Below, in pieces: positions 24,466 through 33,028 of a stretch of 64,000 bases of DNA (position 1 is the stretch's first letter; the number at the start of each line of letters is the position of its first letter). Below the pieces are notes generated by a model, which did no database searches, had not been told where the DNA came from, and saw nothing but the letters and a program-made list of their open reading frames with translations. The stretch lies in contig OY761554.1 in NCBI GenBank assembly GCA_963664655.2, positions 310,001 to 374,000 of the forward strand, given 5' to 3'. A program made the translations under genes and the position numbers. The DNA comes from Desulfospira sp963664655. Lineage in GTDB: Bacteria; Desulfobacterota; Desulfobacteria; Desulfobacterales; Desulfobacteraceae.

Positions 24466-25032
24466 CTAAAAAAGCGTCACATCCCCGGGTTCATCCACTT
24501 GTTTTTTCAGGTATTCGAGTCTCTTTTTTTCTAAAGCGGCCATGGATTTTTTGGCGTTGATCCGTTTCAGAAACACTTCTCCGGTGTCTGAATGGAAATA
24601 TACCTTTCGGGTATCGGTTCCGCCAAAATCCCGGCTGACAATTTTAATTTTTTCATTGGACAGAAAATCTATGACAAAATCAATAATTTTCTGGCCTACA
24701 GCGGTTTCTTTTGAAATGGACGCGATGACATTTCCCCCGCCAAAGGTTTTGGCCACCAGGTTCTTGCGCTTTCCCCCAAGCTTCATGATCCCGTTGATCA
24801 AAAGCTCCATGGCGTTGACCCCATAGCGGGCCGAGGCATCATATTTGCCCATCTGGGGTTCTCCGGGCATGAAAATATGGTTCATGCCGCCGATTTTGTT
24901 TTCAGGGTCCCGCAGGCAGACGGCCACACAGGACCCTAACACCGTATGAATAATCACCCCGTCCCGGCTGGCGTAATATTCACCGATACCAATGTTGATC
25001 AGTGCTTTATCGTCTGTTAACGGGTCTGGCAT
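24466..25032 (-). CDS. cheD: Chemoreceptor glutamine deamidase CheD
   Basis: A 188-residue cytosolic protein. HTVLGSCVAVCL holds the catalytic Cys (C35) and GGMNHIFMP the His (H52); the later GGGNVIASISKETAVG is the CheD fold. It deamidates glutamines on chemoreceptors and in many species works with CheC. It starts inside the 3' end of cheB (16-nt overlap) and is the last gene of the che operon. No CheC is encoded in the window, which makes a separate CheY-P phosphatase elsewhere, or the MCP/CheZ-like protein at the head of this operon, more interesting. Confidence 0.95.
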   Translation of the reverse strand: MPDPLTDDKALINIGIGEYYASRDGVIIHTVLGSCVAVCLRDPENKIGGMNHIFMPGEPQMGKYDASARYGVNAMELLINGIMKLGGKRKNLVAKTFGGGNVIASISKETAVGQKIIDFVIDFLSNEKIKIVSRDFGGTDTRKVYFHSDTGEVFLKRINAKKSMAALEKKRLEYLKKQVDEPGDVTLF

Positions 25033-26087
25033 TGTTGAAGGACAGCAGCGGTCAATTTTTCAAGGGGAAGAATTTTGTCAACCCCCCCCATTTTGATGGC
25101 CTCTTTGGGCATTCCGAAAACCACACAGGTGGCTTCGTCCTGGGCAAAGGTATAGGCCCCGGCATTTTTCATTTCCAGCATTCCCCGTGCCCCGTCGTCC
25201 CCCATGCCCGTCATGATCACGCCCACGGCATTTTTGCCGGCATACCGGGCCGTAGACCGGAACAGGACATCCACCGAGGGCCGGTGCCGGGAGACCAGGG
25301 GACCCTGGCGGGTTTCCACAAAATATCTGGCCCCGCTGCGTTTAAGGATCATGTGCTGGCTGCCCGGGGCAATCAGGACCCGTCCCCGAAGAACACTGTC
25401 GTTGTTTTCAGCCTCTTTGACATTAACCTTGCTGATGGAGTCCAGCCGGTCGGCAAAGGTTTTGGTAAATTTCTCGGGCATGTGCTGAACCACCACCATG
25501 CCCGGGGCGTCATGGGGCAGCATCTCAATCAGGACCCTTAAGGCCTCGGTCCCGCCGGTGGACGCCCCTACGGCGATAATTTTTTCCGTTGTTTCGACCA
25601 TGGCCCGGGTGCCGGGCTCGGGCAGCACCGCGTCTGCGGTCAGCTTGGGCTCAACTTTCATGGGCTTGGTAATTTTTCTGGGGGTTGCCATAGCCGCTGC
25701 CTTGACCGCGTCGCAGATTCTGATTTTGGATTCCTCAAAAAACTGCTTGGCCCCCAGGTTGGGTTTTTCAATAATTTCAACAGCCCCGTATTCCAAAGCC
25801 TTGAATGCCGTCTGGGTCCCCTGGCCGGCCAGGGTGGAGCAGATCACCACGGGAATGGGATGCTGGCTCATGATTTTTTTCAAAAATGTAATTCCGTCCA
25901 TCCTGGGCATTTCAACATCCAGGGTAATCACATCCGGTGTCTGCTCGCGCATCCTGGATGCGGCCACAAACGGATCTGACGCCATTCCAATGATTTCAAT
26001 GTCAGGGTCCGATGAAAGAACTTGCGAAAGTGCGTTCCGGACCAGGGCCGAATCATCTACAATAAGAACTTTAAGTTTCTTACCCAT
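25017..26087 (-). CDS. cheB: Protein-glutamate methylesterase CheB
   Basis: About 356 residues from ATG 26087 (GTG 26099 is in frame but lacks support). The receiver domain has the phospho-acceptor Asp in VITLDVEMPRMDG. The methylesterase domain has Ser in GASTGGTEAL, His in VVQHMPEKF and Asp in MTGMGDDGARGM, the full catalytic triad. The linker (about 130-175) is lysine-rich. It removes methyl groups from chemoreceptors when phosphorylated by CheA. It lies 110 nt after cheR and overlaps cheD by 16 nt. Confidence 0.96.
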   Translation of the reverse strand: MGKKLKVLIVDDSALVRNALSQVLSSDPDIEIIGMASDPFVAASRMREQTPDVITLDVEMPRMDGITFLKKIMSQHPIPVVICSTLAGQGTQTAFKALEYGAVEIIEKPNLGAKQFFEESKIRICDAVKAAAMATPRKITKPMKVEPKLTADAVLPEPGTRAMVETTEKIIAVGASTGGTEALRVLIEMLPHDAPGMVVVQHMPEKFTKTFADRLDSISKVNVKEAENNDSVLRGRVLIAPGSQHMILKRSGARYFVETRQGPLVSRHRPSVDVLFRSTARYAGKNAVGVIMTGMGDDGARGMLEMKNAGAYTFAQDEATCVVFGMPKEAIKMGGVDKILPLEKLTAAVLQQCQTR

Positions 26088-26197
26088 GCTTATTCCCACC
26101 CCATTATGTGGATATCCACAGTCAAATTAAAAATACCCTGTCTTGTTTTTCCTTATTTTTAAAACTGAAACGGACCCCGTGCTTTAAGGCCCATGGT

Positions 26198-27070
26198 TCA
26201 GCTCACCTTCTGATAAACCGTTATTTCCGGGGAAACCAGGGGAAAATCGTCGATCTGTAGAACCTCGGAATGCCCCACAAACAGGTACCCGCCGGTTTTA
26301 AGGTGTTTCAGCATATTGTGAACCAGAGCCGCCTGGGTCTGTCTGTCAAAATAAATCATGACATTTCTGCAAAAAATAATATCCACCTGATCCACCATGG
26401 GGTAAGACCTGTCCATGAGGTTCAGCCGGTGAAATTTCACCTTGGACCGGATATTGGGGGCAATTCTGACCAGATTTTTACCGCTGTCCTTGCTGCGCAG
26501 CAGGTATTTTTTACGCAGGTTCAGGGGGACCGGTTCAATCTCATCGTGATCATATACCGCTCTTTTGGCAATGCTGAGGACCTTGGTGGAAATATCCGTG
26601 CCCACAATATCAAAATAGACCTTTGCACCGTTATGGGTTTCTGCAAATTCATTCAAGACCATGGCCAGGGTATAGGGTTCATGCCCCCGGGAACAGGCGG
26701 CGCTCCAGACCGACAGCTTTTTGGCGCCTATGGGAGAACCTGAAGCGATCAGATTGGGAAGCGCTTTCTGGGACAAAAATTTAAAATGGGCCGATTCCCT
26801 GAAAAAGTCGGTTTTATTGGTTGTGATCACATCAAGGAATTCACTTAATTCTTCTTTCATGCCTTCCGGGCTGAACAGATAGTTGCAGTATTCCTCGTAA
26901 GTTTTCAATTTAAGCAGGCTCAGCCGCTTTCGAAGCCGGGATTCCACCATCACCCTTTTGGCTTCCGGCATTTTAATCCCCACCTTGGATTTAATAAAGG
27001 TGGACAGCTTTTGAAAATCCTTCATGGAAAGGGTTTGAAGGTGAAAGGCGGGCGGTTCTTTTTTTTTCAT
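26198..27070 (-). CDS. cheR: Chemotaxis methyltransferase CheR
   Basis: A 290-residue SAM-dependent enzyme. The N-terminal helical domain is followed by TTNKTDFFRE, WSAACSRGHEPYTLAM (SAM site; the family usually has STGEEPYS, so R and H are substitutions), DIIFCRNVMIYFD and GGYLFVGHSE. It methylates glutamates on receptors. A good AGGAGAG precedes ATG 27070. Two receptors in the window could be its substrates; the receptor at 33029-35257 ends in an acidic FEKY tail that may serve as a tether. Confidence 0.95.
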   Translation of the reverse strand: MKKKEPPAFHLQTLSMKDFQKLSTFIKSKVGIKMPEAKRVMVESRLRKRLSLLKLKTYEEYCNYLFSPEGMKEELSEFLDVITTNKTDFFRESAHFKFLSQKALPNLIASGSPIGAKKLSVWSAACSRGHEPYTLAMVLNEFAETHNGAKVYFDIVGTDISTKVLSIAKRAVYDHDEIEPVPLNLRKKYLLRSKDSGKNLVRIAPNIRSKVKFHRLNLMDRSYPMVDQVDIIFCRNVMIYFDRQTQAALVHNMLKHLKTGGYLFVGHSEVLQIDDFPLVSPEITVYQKVS

Positions 27071-27103
27071 GGGGCAGTTGCTCTCCTGGCAGTAAATTCA
27101 CAA

Positions 27104-27658
27104 TTACGAGGCGTCATCGGTTTCTTCAACAGGGTTTTCCTCACCCTTTTGTTCGCTGCCCTGTAACCGGGCGTCCTGTTCAACGACCTGAACAACGGCA
27201 AGCTCTTCAGCAGAAAAGACCTTCCGGCTTTCCAGGATAATGATAAAATCGTTCTCCTTTTTTCCCATGCCCTTGATAAATTCGGTTTTCAAACGGGTGC
27301 CGATCCTGGGGGGCGGTTCAATCTGGTCCGGTTCCAGGCTCATCACCTCCTGGACCGAATCCACCAGAATCCCAAGGATGGTCTCCTCGCTTTCCAGGGA
27401 AACCTCGATAATAATGATACAGGTGTTTACATCCGGTTCCGCCTCGGACAGGCCGAATTTCAAGCGCAGGTCCACCACCGGGACCACGCCGCCCCTCAGG
27501 TTGATCACACCGCGCATGAACGCCGGCATGCGGGGCACCTTTGTCATCTGGGTAAAATCAAGCACCTCGCGCACCTGGTTGATGTCCAGCGCATAAATTT
27601 CCTCATCCAGTTTAAATGAAAGGTACTGGCTGGTCTGTGTTATGCCCGCCACGCTCAT
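27104..27658 (-). CDS. cheW: Chemotaxis coupling protein CheW
   Basis: A 184-residue CheW with an AAAGGAGG ribosome site. LSFKLDEEIYALDINQVREVL is the first beta strand set, FMRGVINLRGGVVPVVDLRLKFG the central motif, and DSVQEVMSLEPDQIEPPP the second half. It bridges chemoreceptors and CheA. Its C-terminal 25 residues are acidic and probably disordered. The gap between cheW and cheA carries a family B repeat. Confidence 0.95.
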   Translation of the reverse strand: MSVAGITQTSQYLSFKLDEEIYALDINQVREVLDFTQMTKVPRMPAFMRGVINLRGGVVPVVDLRLKFGLSEAEPDVNTCIIIIEVSLESEETILGILVDSVQEVMSLEPDQIEPPPRIGTRLKTEFIKGMGKKENDFIIILESRKVFSAEELAVVQVVEQDARLQGSEQKGEENPVEETDDAS

Positions 27659-27747
27659 TGGAGTCCCTCCTTTTGAACCAAAAAATCGTTCTTTAAGCCT
27701 GTCTGTAACTATTCAGCCAATGCTGAAAAATTAGCAAACCAGGGTTT

Positions 27748-27856
27748 GTAACCGTTCATCAGTGCTTCATATTTGTTTGGTCAGGTCTTCGTAACATACG
27801 GTTGCCATGTGAGAAGGCCTTAAATGAGCGAAGATGGGGCACTGATGAACGGTTAC
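27748..27856. repeat. Palindrome-ended repeat family B, copy 2 inside the che operon
   Basis: The 109-bp element lies between the cheA stop (27863) and the cheW start (27658). Its ends are GTAACCGTTCATCAGTGC and the inverse. It is the inverted copy of 7117-7224. It has no T tract and does not interrupt a reading frame, but its stem could affect the balance of the downstream che genes. Confidence 0.75.
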
Positions 27857-27862
27857 GGCTGC

Positions 27863-29980
27863 TTAGGCTTTTTCCAGCAGCACATTAGTATCAATAATCA
27901 AGGCAACCGTACCATCCCCGAGAATGGTGGCCCCGGATATATCCCGCACATTTTTAAAGGCCGGCCCCAAGGGCTTGATAACCGTCTGGTGGCCGCCGAT
28001 GACATGGTCCACCACAAAGCCGATCCGGTTGTCGTTGACCTCTGTAATCACAACGTGTTCGGCCTTGGGCCGGGTTCCGTTTATTCTAAAATAATCCCGA
28101 AGCCGGACATAGGGGACCATTTCTCCCCTGACATTGAGGATGTTTCTGCCGTTGATCTTTTCCGACTCCCGGGAGTTGATCTCCACACACTCATCCACCG
28201 CCATCAGGGGCAGAACAAAAAAGTCGTGTCCGATCTGAACCAGAAGGCCGTTAATAATGGCCAGGGTCAAGGGCAGTTTCAGGGTCACCACGGTCCCTTC
28301 GCCCAGGTTGCTGTCAATGTCGATGACGCCCCTTAAGTTTTCAATGGTCCGCTTGACCACATCCATGCCCACGCCCCGTCCGGAAACGCTGGTCACCTCC
28401 TGGGAGGTTGAAAAACCCGGTGCAAAAATCTGGGCATATATCTGTTTTTCGGAAAGATCGTCGGATTCAGAGATCAGCCCCTTTTCCAATGCTTTCTGCT
28501 TGATGCGCGCGGCATTAAGCCCGGCCCCGTCATCCTTGATGGTAATCATCACGCTGGTTCCCTTATGGGCCGCCGAAAGAAGGATGGTGCCGGTTTCCCG
28601 TTTCCCTGTACTTTTTCTGGCCTCAGGGGATTCAACCCCATGGTCAATACTGTTGCGGATCAGATGAACCAAAGGATCGCCCAGCTTTTCCAGAACGGTT
28701 TTGTCCATTTCCGTTTCAGCCCCTTCAGTCACCAGCTCTATTTTTTTCTTGAGCTGGGAAGACAGATCCCGGACCAGGCGGCGAAATTTATTGAAGGTGG
28801 TTCCGATGGGCATCATTCTGATATTCAGGACACTGTCCCGCAATTCGCCGGTCAGCCGTTCGATCTCTTCCACGGGCTCGGCCAGCTCCATGTCATCACG
28901 CTCCGAGGCCACCTGGGTGAGGCGGGCCTGGGTAATGACCAGCTCCCCGACCAGGTTGATCAGCTTATCCAGACGTTCGGAAGGAACGCGGATCGAAGCG
29001 GCTTCAGCGGTTTTCCTGATATTGCTGGCCAGCTTCTGCTCGTTTAGGGCGGATTTTAATTTTTCTTTGGACACGGCACCGGATTCAACCAGCAGTTCCC
29101 CCAGATGCTTGCGCTGGGTATAGCTTTTTTCCACATCTTCCCGGCTAATATCGCCGCGTTCAATGAGAATATCCCCCAGCCGCTGAATTTCATCGTCTGC
29201 ACCGGCCCCGAGCTGATCCTCAATCACCTCGATATTGATCTCGCAGTCATCTTCCACAAAGATAAAAACATCCCTGATGGAGTTTCTATCCCTTGATGTG
29301 GACAGGGTCACATCCCAGTAAATATAGCAGGTTTCAGGGTCCAGCTCCTCAAGTTCCGGCACCTTGTCGGTCTGGGCCACCACACTGCCTTCCCCCAGGT
29401 CTTTGAGGTCCTCGATTAACAACACGGGATCCATGCCGGTTGCAAAAATGTTGGGAGAGGGGGTCATCCGAATCCGGTAAAGGGTCTGCACCTCATCGCC
29501 TTTTTCGCCGCCATCCTCTTTTTTCCTGGACTCCGTGGCGGCCGCCGATTCCGGCTCGCTGGCTTCCTTGGCCGGCGCTTTGCCTGACGGTTCATCTCCG
29601 GATAAAAGGGCTTCAAGAGAGGCAATAATATCCTCGCCCTCCTGGGGATCCACGACAGGCCCGCCGCCGGCCTCCTCAAGCAAGGCGGTGATCCGGTCCC
29701 GGGAAACCAGAATCAGGTCAATCAGAGTCTTGGATACCGGGATGGTGCCGCCCCTGACCTTATCTAAAACCGTCTCCACATGGTGGGTAAAATCAGAGAT
29801 GGCGTCAAAGCCGAACATGGCCCCGGAGCCTTTAATGGTATGCATGGCCCGGAACAGCTTGTTGATGGCCTCCTTATCTTCGGGATCATCTTCAATATCC
29901 AGCACGGTGTCTTCGATACCCGTCAACAGCTCTTCGGCTTCCTGACGAAACTCTTCAATGAATCTGCTGGAGTCATTCAT
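27863..29980 (-). CDS. cheA: Chemotaxis histidine kinase CheA with MshEN-like insert
   Basis: About 705 residues (numbers here count from in-frame ATG 29986; ATG 29980 is preferred because AGGAG lies 7 nt upstream). HPt: H49 in AMHTIKGSG. A charged linker, then a small domain near 165-255. Residues 269-318 hold two tandem 24-residue helical units, RLGDILIERGDIS... and HLGELLVESGAVSKEKL..., like the MshEN/GspE N-terminal fold, some members of which bind c-di-GMP. Then dimerisation (about 325-390), HATPase (LIRNSIDHGVE; GRGVGMDVVK) and a CheW-like domain (575-700). It phosphorylates CheY and CheB in response to receptors. Confidence 0.93.
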   Translation of the reverse strand: MNDSSRFIEEFRQEAEELLTGIEDTVLDIEDDPEDKEAINKLFRAMHTIKGSGAMFGFDAISDFTHHVETVLDKVRGGTIPVSKTLIDLILVSRDRITALLEEAGGGPVVDPQEGEDIIASLEALLSGDEPSGKAPAKEASEPESAAATESRKKEDGGEKGDEVQTLYRIRMTPSPNIFATGMDPVLLIEDLKDLGEGSVVAQTDKVPELEELDPETCYIYWDVTLSTSRDRNSIRDVFIFVEDDCEINIEVIEDQLGAGADDEIQRLGDILIERGDISREDVEKSYTQRKHLGELLVESGAVSKEKLKSALNEQKLASNIRKTAEAASIRVPSERLDKLINLVGELVITQARLTQVASERDDMELAEPVEEIERLTGELRDSVLNIRMMPIGTTFNKFRRLVRDLSSQLKKKIELVTEGAETEMDKTVLEKLGDPLVHLIRNSIDHGVESPEARKSTGKRETGTILLSAAHKGTSVMITIKDDGAGLNAARIKQKALEKGLISESDDLSEKQIYAQIFAPGFSTSQEVTSVSGRGVGMDVVKRTIENLRGVIDIDSNLGEGTVVTLKLPLTLAIINGLLVQIGHDFFVLPLMAVDECVEINSRESEKINGRNILNVRGEMVPYVRLRDYFRINGTRPKAEHVVITEVNDNRIGFVVDHVIGGHQTVIKPLGPAFKNVRDISGATILGDGTVALIIDTNVLLEKA

Positions 29981-30035
29981 ATGCATACTCCTTTGATCAA
30001 CCTGGTGGCAGGGACCTTGTGTCCCACATTATTAA

Positions 30036-30401
30036 TTACCGGAGAACTTTTTTAATGACCGCAAGGAGCTGCTCCGGCTTAAACGGCTTTACAATCCATC
30101 CCGTGGCGCCGACGGCTTTGCCTTTTTGTTTCATATCGCCCTGGGATTCCGTGGTCAGCATGATGATGGGCATAAATTTAAACTTGGGCATTTCCCTGAC
30201 CCGCTGAATCAGTCCGAATCCGTCCAGATTGGGCATATTCAAATCCGTGATCAGCATATCCACATGGGTATTGCCCAGTTTATTCACGGCGTCCTGCCCG
30301 TCCACAGCCTGCACCACTTCATATCCCGCCTGCGTTAAGGTAAAGCTCACCATCTGTCTGATGCTTGTAGAATCATCTGCTGTCATGATGACCTTTGACA
30401 T
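30036..30401 (-). CDS. cheY: CheY-type response regulator
   Basis: A 121-residue single receiver domain from ATG 30401 behind GAGGAGG. MTADDS supplies the acidic pocket, LITDLNMPNLDGFG the phospho-acceptor Asp, LTTES the switch Thr and VKPFKPEQL the Lys. It has no output domain and is the likely signal to the flagellar motor. It lies 55 nt before cheA and starts 11 nt after the STAS gene. Confidence 0.94.
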   Translation of the reverse strand: MSKVIMTADDSTSIRQMVSFTLTQAGYEVVQAVDGQDAVNKLGNTHVDMLITDLNMPNLDGFGLIQRVREMPKFKFMPIIMLTTESQGDMKQKGKAVGATGWIVKPFKPEQLLAVIKKVLR

Positions 30402-30412
30402 GTCACGCCTCC

Positions 30413-30715
30413 TCAATTAGAAATATAATCTTCCGGATCCAATCCGATTCCGGATGCAGCCTCCCAACAGACCTTTGAATTACCGGTTATCAAAAATTTC
30501 TTTTTCATGCTTTTGGCTGTTTTAAAGGCTGAAAAAAGAAGCTGGACCCCCAGGGTGTCACAGGCGGTCACCCCGTCGATATTGATGACCAGTTTTTCAT
30601 ATTGATTCAGCCCGTCCAGTATCTTTTCTTTGATATCGGCAACCTCATAGGCCGATAATGCCCCTTCCAGATTCAGTTCCATTTTCCTGTTTGCATCGTT
30701 CTCGGCTGAAGCCAT
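30413..30715 (-). CDS. STAS-domain protein
   Basis: A 100-residue STAS (anti-sigma factor antagonist-like) protein. VINIDGVTACDTLGVQLLFSAF corresponds to the usual phosphorylation loop DSSGL, but here it is DTLG: the position of the usual phospho-serine is Leu55, so classical switching is unlikely. STAS genes do occur inside che operons of Desulfobacterota. It may scaffold the CheA cluster. It starts 27 nt after the preceding MCP/CheZ-like gene and reads into cheY. Confidence 0.85.
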   Translation of the reverse strand: MASAENDANRKMELNLEGALSAYEVADIKEKILDGLNQYEKLVINIDGVTACDTLGVQLLFSAFKTAKSMKKKFLITGNSKVCWEAASGIGLDPEDYISN

Positions 30716-30742
30716 ACCGTATCCTCACTTATTATGTAAGCA

Positions 30743-32542
30743 TTAAAACAATTCAATATTATCATCAAGATCACCGTCTTCGGAACTGCCCCCGCTTTGA
30801 TCCGGATCGGATTCACTGCGGATGCCGGCCATTTGTTCGTGAATCCGCCGTTCACTTTCCATGGTGTACCTTTGGGCGATCTTTTCTGCCTTGTCCTGGG
30901 GCAGATTCTTGATCAGATCCTCCCAGGGGCGAAGTTCCTCCAACAGACCTTGTATCTGCTCAAAGGCCTGTTCGTTTTTCAGGCTCCATTGTTCCATAAA
31001 CTCCAGGTCTTCCACTGTTTTGGCAATAGATTCCAGAAGTATCCCGGCCCTCTGGCCGGCATTGGAAAAGGTCTGGTCATACTGTTCGAAAGACTGGGCG
31101 ATCTGCTCAACCCCATGCTCTAAGGACATATCATCTTGTTCGGTCTGCCCGGATTCTTCCATCTCGTCCCGGGCAGCAGGGTCTTCTTCCCCGGACAGCT
31201 TTGTAATGGCTTTAATGACGTTAAGCACGTCCCCTACCTGTGTATTTGAAGCCGCCGCAAGATCCCTCACCCCTCGGGCAAGGACCCCGAGTGTGGCCCC
31301 TTTCTCCCCTAGCTTGCTGGTCATGATAATGGCGTTAATGGCCTTGTACTGCAGATCAATATTGATGTTATTGACCTGATCCGTATACTGGGACAGGACA
31401 GATACGGCTGTGGCCGAGCGGTCCATGGTTTCCCCGATTTTGCTTTCCAGGTCATGTCCTTTTGTCAGCAGTTCTTGCAATTTTTCCAGTTTGGTCTGAA
31501 AATTTTTCACCTCATACCCCAGGTCCATGGTTTTGGCCTCTCCTGAATCTGATCCCGCGATGTCCTGCATCAGCTGGTCCACCATGGCACTGACCCGGCC
31601 AAAGGCATCTTTCATTTTTTCATATACATCCCTTGCATCATCCACCACCAGCTTGAGCTGTGCTGCCTGAAGGGTTAAAAGGGACTGGATCTGTCCCCTG
31701 CACACCAGTTTATCGTCATCCTGGGCCGCTTCCTCCTCCTGCATCAGAGACCCGATATCATCCAGGGCTGAAACAATATGCTCCACCTGCTGCCGGGCAA
31801 TATCGTGAAACTGGATGGACATCACAATTTCCCCGACGATCTGGGAAATTTCCCGGGAATGGCCCCCGGCCTTGTCCAGGGTCTGGGCTGCCAGGTTCCC
31901 AATGGACTCCATTTTCTCTTCCGCATGCCGGACCGCATCCTGGGTGGATTCGGAAATCCGGTTAAAAAAGTCCAGCCCTTCGGTGATTTCCCGGCGGACA
32001 TCAAGTTGATCCATCTGGACATGCCTGGAATCTTTCTGAATTTTAGAAGAAATGTCGCCAATATTACTGGCCAGGGCCTTGATTTCCTCGCCAAAACCAC
32101 CGAACATATTCCTGGCCTCATCGGTCCTGCTGCCCTCCACACTGATATTCAGCCCGATGATATTGAGGAAATTGGAACTTTTTTTCATCCTCTCGCAAAT
32201 GGAACATAGCTCTGCCAGATGGGCGGTTCCGGCGTTAATGCTGCCCAAACTTTCGTTTATGGCCTCCTGGCAGCCGGAAAGGCCGGCCAGGGATTTATTT
32301 ACGATTTTTTCGATCTGCAAAAGGATACCGCCGGTGTCCCCGCCGGACATGGTCCCGGCAAAAGCCGATATTTCATTTGTCAGGGCCTCTGATTCTGCGT
32401 ACAGGTTCTGCAAATCCTGGCCAAGATCCTGAAAACGGGGTTCAATGCCATGGAGCCCCTCTTCAAGGGATTTAGACAGCGGGGGAATAACGGCCATAAT
32501 TTTCGCCGCCGGGTATTCTGGTTTCTGATTGCTATTGTTCAT
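30743..32542 (-). CDS. Cytosolic coiled-coil MCP-like protein with CheZ-like motif
   Basis: A 599-residue soluble helical protein at the head of the che operon. It has no membrane segment. Two regions resemble degenerate chemoreceptor hairpin tips: residues about 121-160 (FLNIIGLNISVEGSRT) and 391-432 (INIDLQYKAINAIIMTS). Between them SIQFHDIARQQ (D247, Q251) matches the DxxxQ active site of CheZ phosphatases (QDFQDLTGQ in Escherichia coli). The C-terminus is an acidic DLDDNIELF, like the CheY-P-binding tail of CheZ. It could be a receptor-like scaffold and phosphatase in one. This reading is inference from motifs; no close named family was recognised. Confidence 0.7.
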   Translation of the reverse strand: MNNSNQKPEYPAAKIMAVIPPLSKSLEEGLHGIEPRFQDLGQDLQNLYAESEALTNEISAFAGTMSGGDTGGILLQIEKIVNKSLAGLSGCQEAINESLGSINAGTAHLAELCSICERMKKSSNFLNIIGLNISVEGSRTDEARNMFGGFGEEIKALASNIGDISSKIQKDSRHVQMDQLDVRREITEGLDFFNRISESTQDAVRHAEEKMESIGNLAAQTLDKAGGHSREISQIVGEIVMSIQFHDIARQQVEHIVSALDDIGSLMQEEEAAQDDDKLVCRGQIQSLLTLQAAQLKLVVDDARDVYEKMKDAFGRVSAMVDQLMQDIAGSDSGEAKTMDLGYEVKNFQTKLEKLQELLTKGHDLESKIGETMDRSATAVSVLSQYTDQVNNINIDLQYKAINAIIMTSKLGEKGATLGVLARGVRDLAAASNTQVGDVLNVIKAITKLSGEEDPAARDEMEESGQTEQDDMSLEHGVEQIAQSFEQYDQTFSNAGQRAGILLESIAKTVEDLEFMEQWSLKNEQAFEQIQGLLEELRPWEDLIKNLPQDKAEKIAQRYTMESERRIHEQMAGIRSESDPDQSGGSSEDGDLDDNIELF

Positions 32543-32661
32543 AACCTTTTCTCTTCCTTAGGAAACCAATGTGCCGATAACAAATTAATAATTTATGAAA
32601 GATAACGAAAAATTTAAAAAAAATCGTCCCTGCTCGCCGATCTCTTCTTTTTAATTCTAAA

Positions 32662-32690
32662 CATATACCACTATGGAACGGTCCTGTCAA
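32662..32690 (-). promoter_or_regulatory. Candidate sigma-70 promoter of the che operon
   Basis: Read leftward, TTGACA (32690-32685) is followed after exactly 17 nt by TATATG (32667-32662). It lies 120 nt before the start of the first gene. The -35 is perfect; the -10 matches four of six positions. Confidence 0.55.
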
Positions 32691-32926
32691 AAGCGAACCG
32701 CTTTAAAAATGCGATTTTATCAATTTATTTTTTGGCCGGCAGATTTTTGAACCGCGAAAACTTGCATTTAACCACATCCGGTTACGATTCCATGTTGACA
32801 GGCACCGGCGATATGATGTAAAAAGTTTAGCATACAGGCAAATTGGGTTACACATTCTTAACGAAATCAATTTCAACATGGTGAGAACAAACCAACACGT
32901 TTTACTGGCACCATCGTAACCTTAAC

Positions 32927-32962
32927 CTTGGGGTGTATTTCAAGTTGCACCCTAAGTTTTTT
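32927..32962 (+). terminator. Terminator-like hairpin upstream of the chemoreceptor gene
   Basis: CTTGGGGTG pairs with CACCCTAAG (one mismatch), followed directly by TTTTTT. It lies 67 nt before ATG 33029, in the leader region. It may be an attenuator, or may simply insulate the gene from the upstream divergent operon. The remainder of 32543-32926 shows only the che promoter. Confidence 0.45.
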
Positions 32963-33028
32963 AATTCATAACTTTTTCAATCCGCCAGTTTCGATTTGGT
33001 ATATTCAAAAAGGAGAAAAGGAGGGGGC

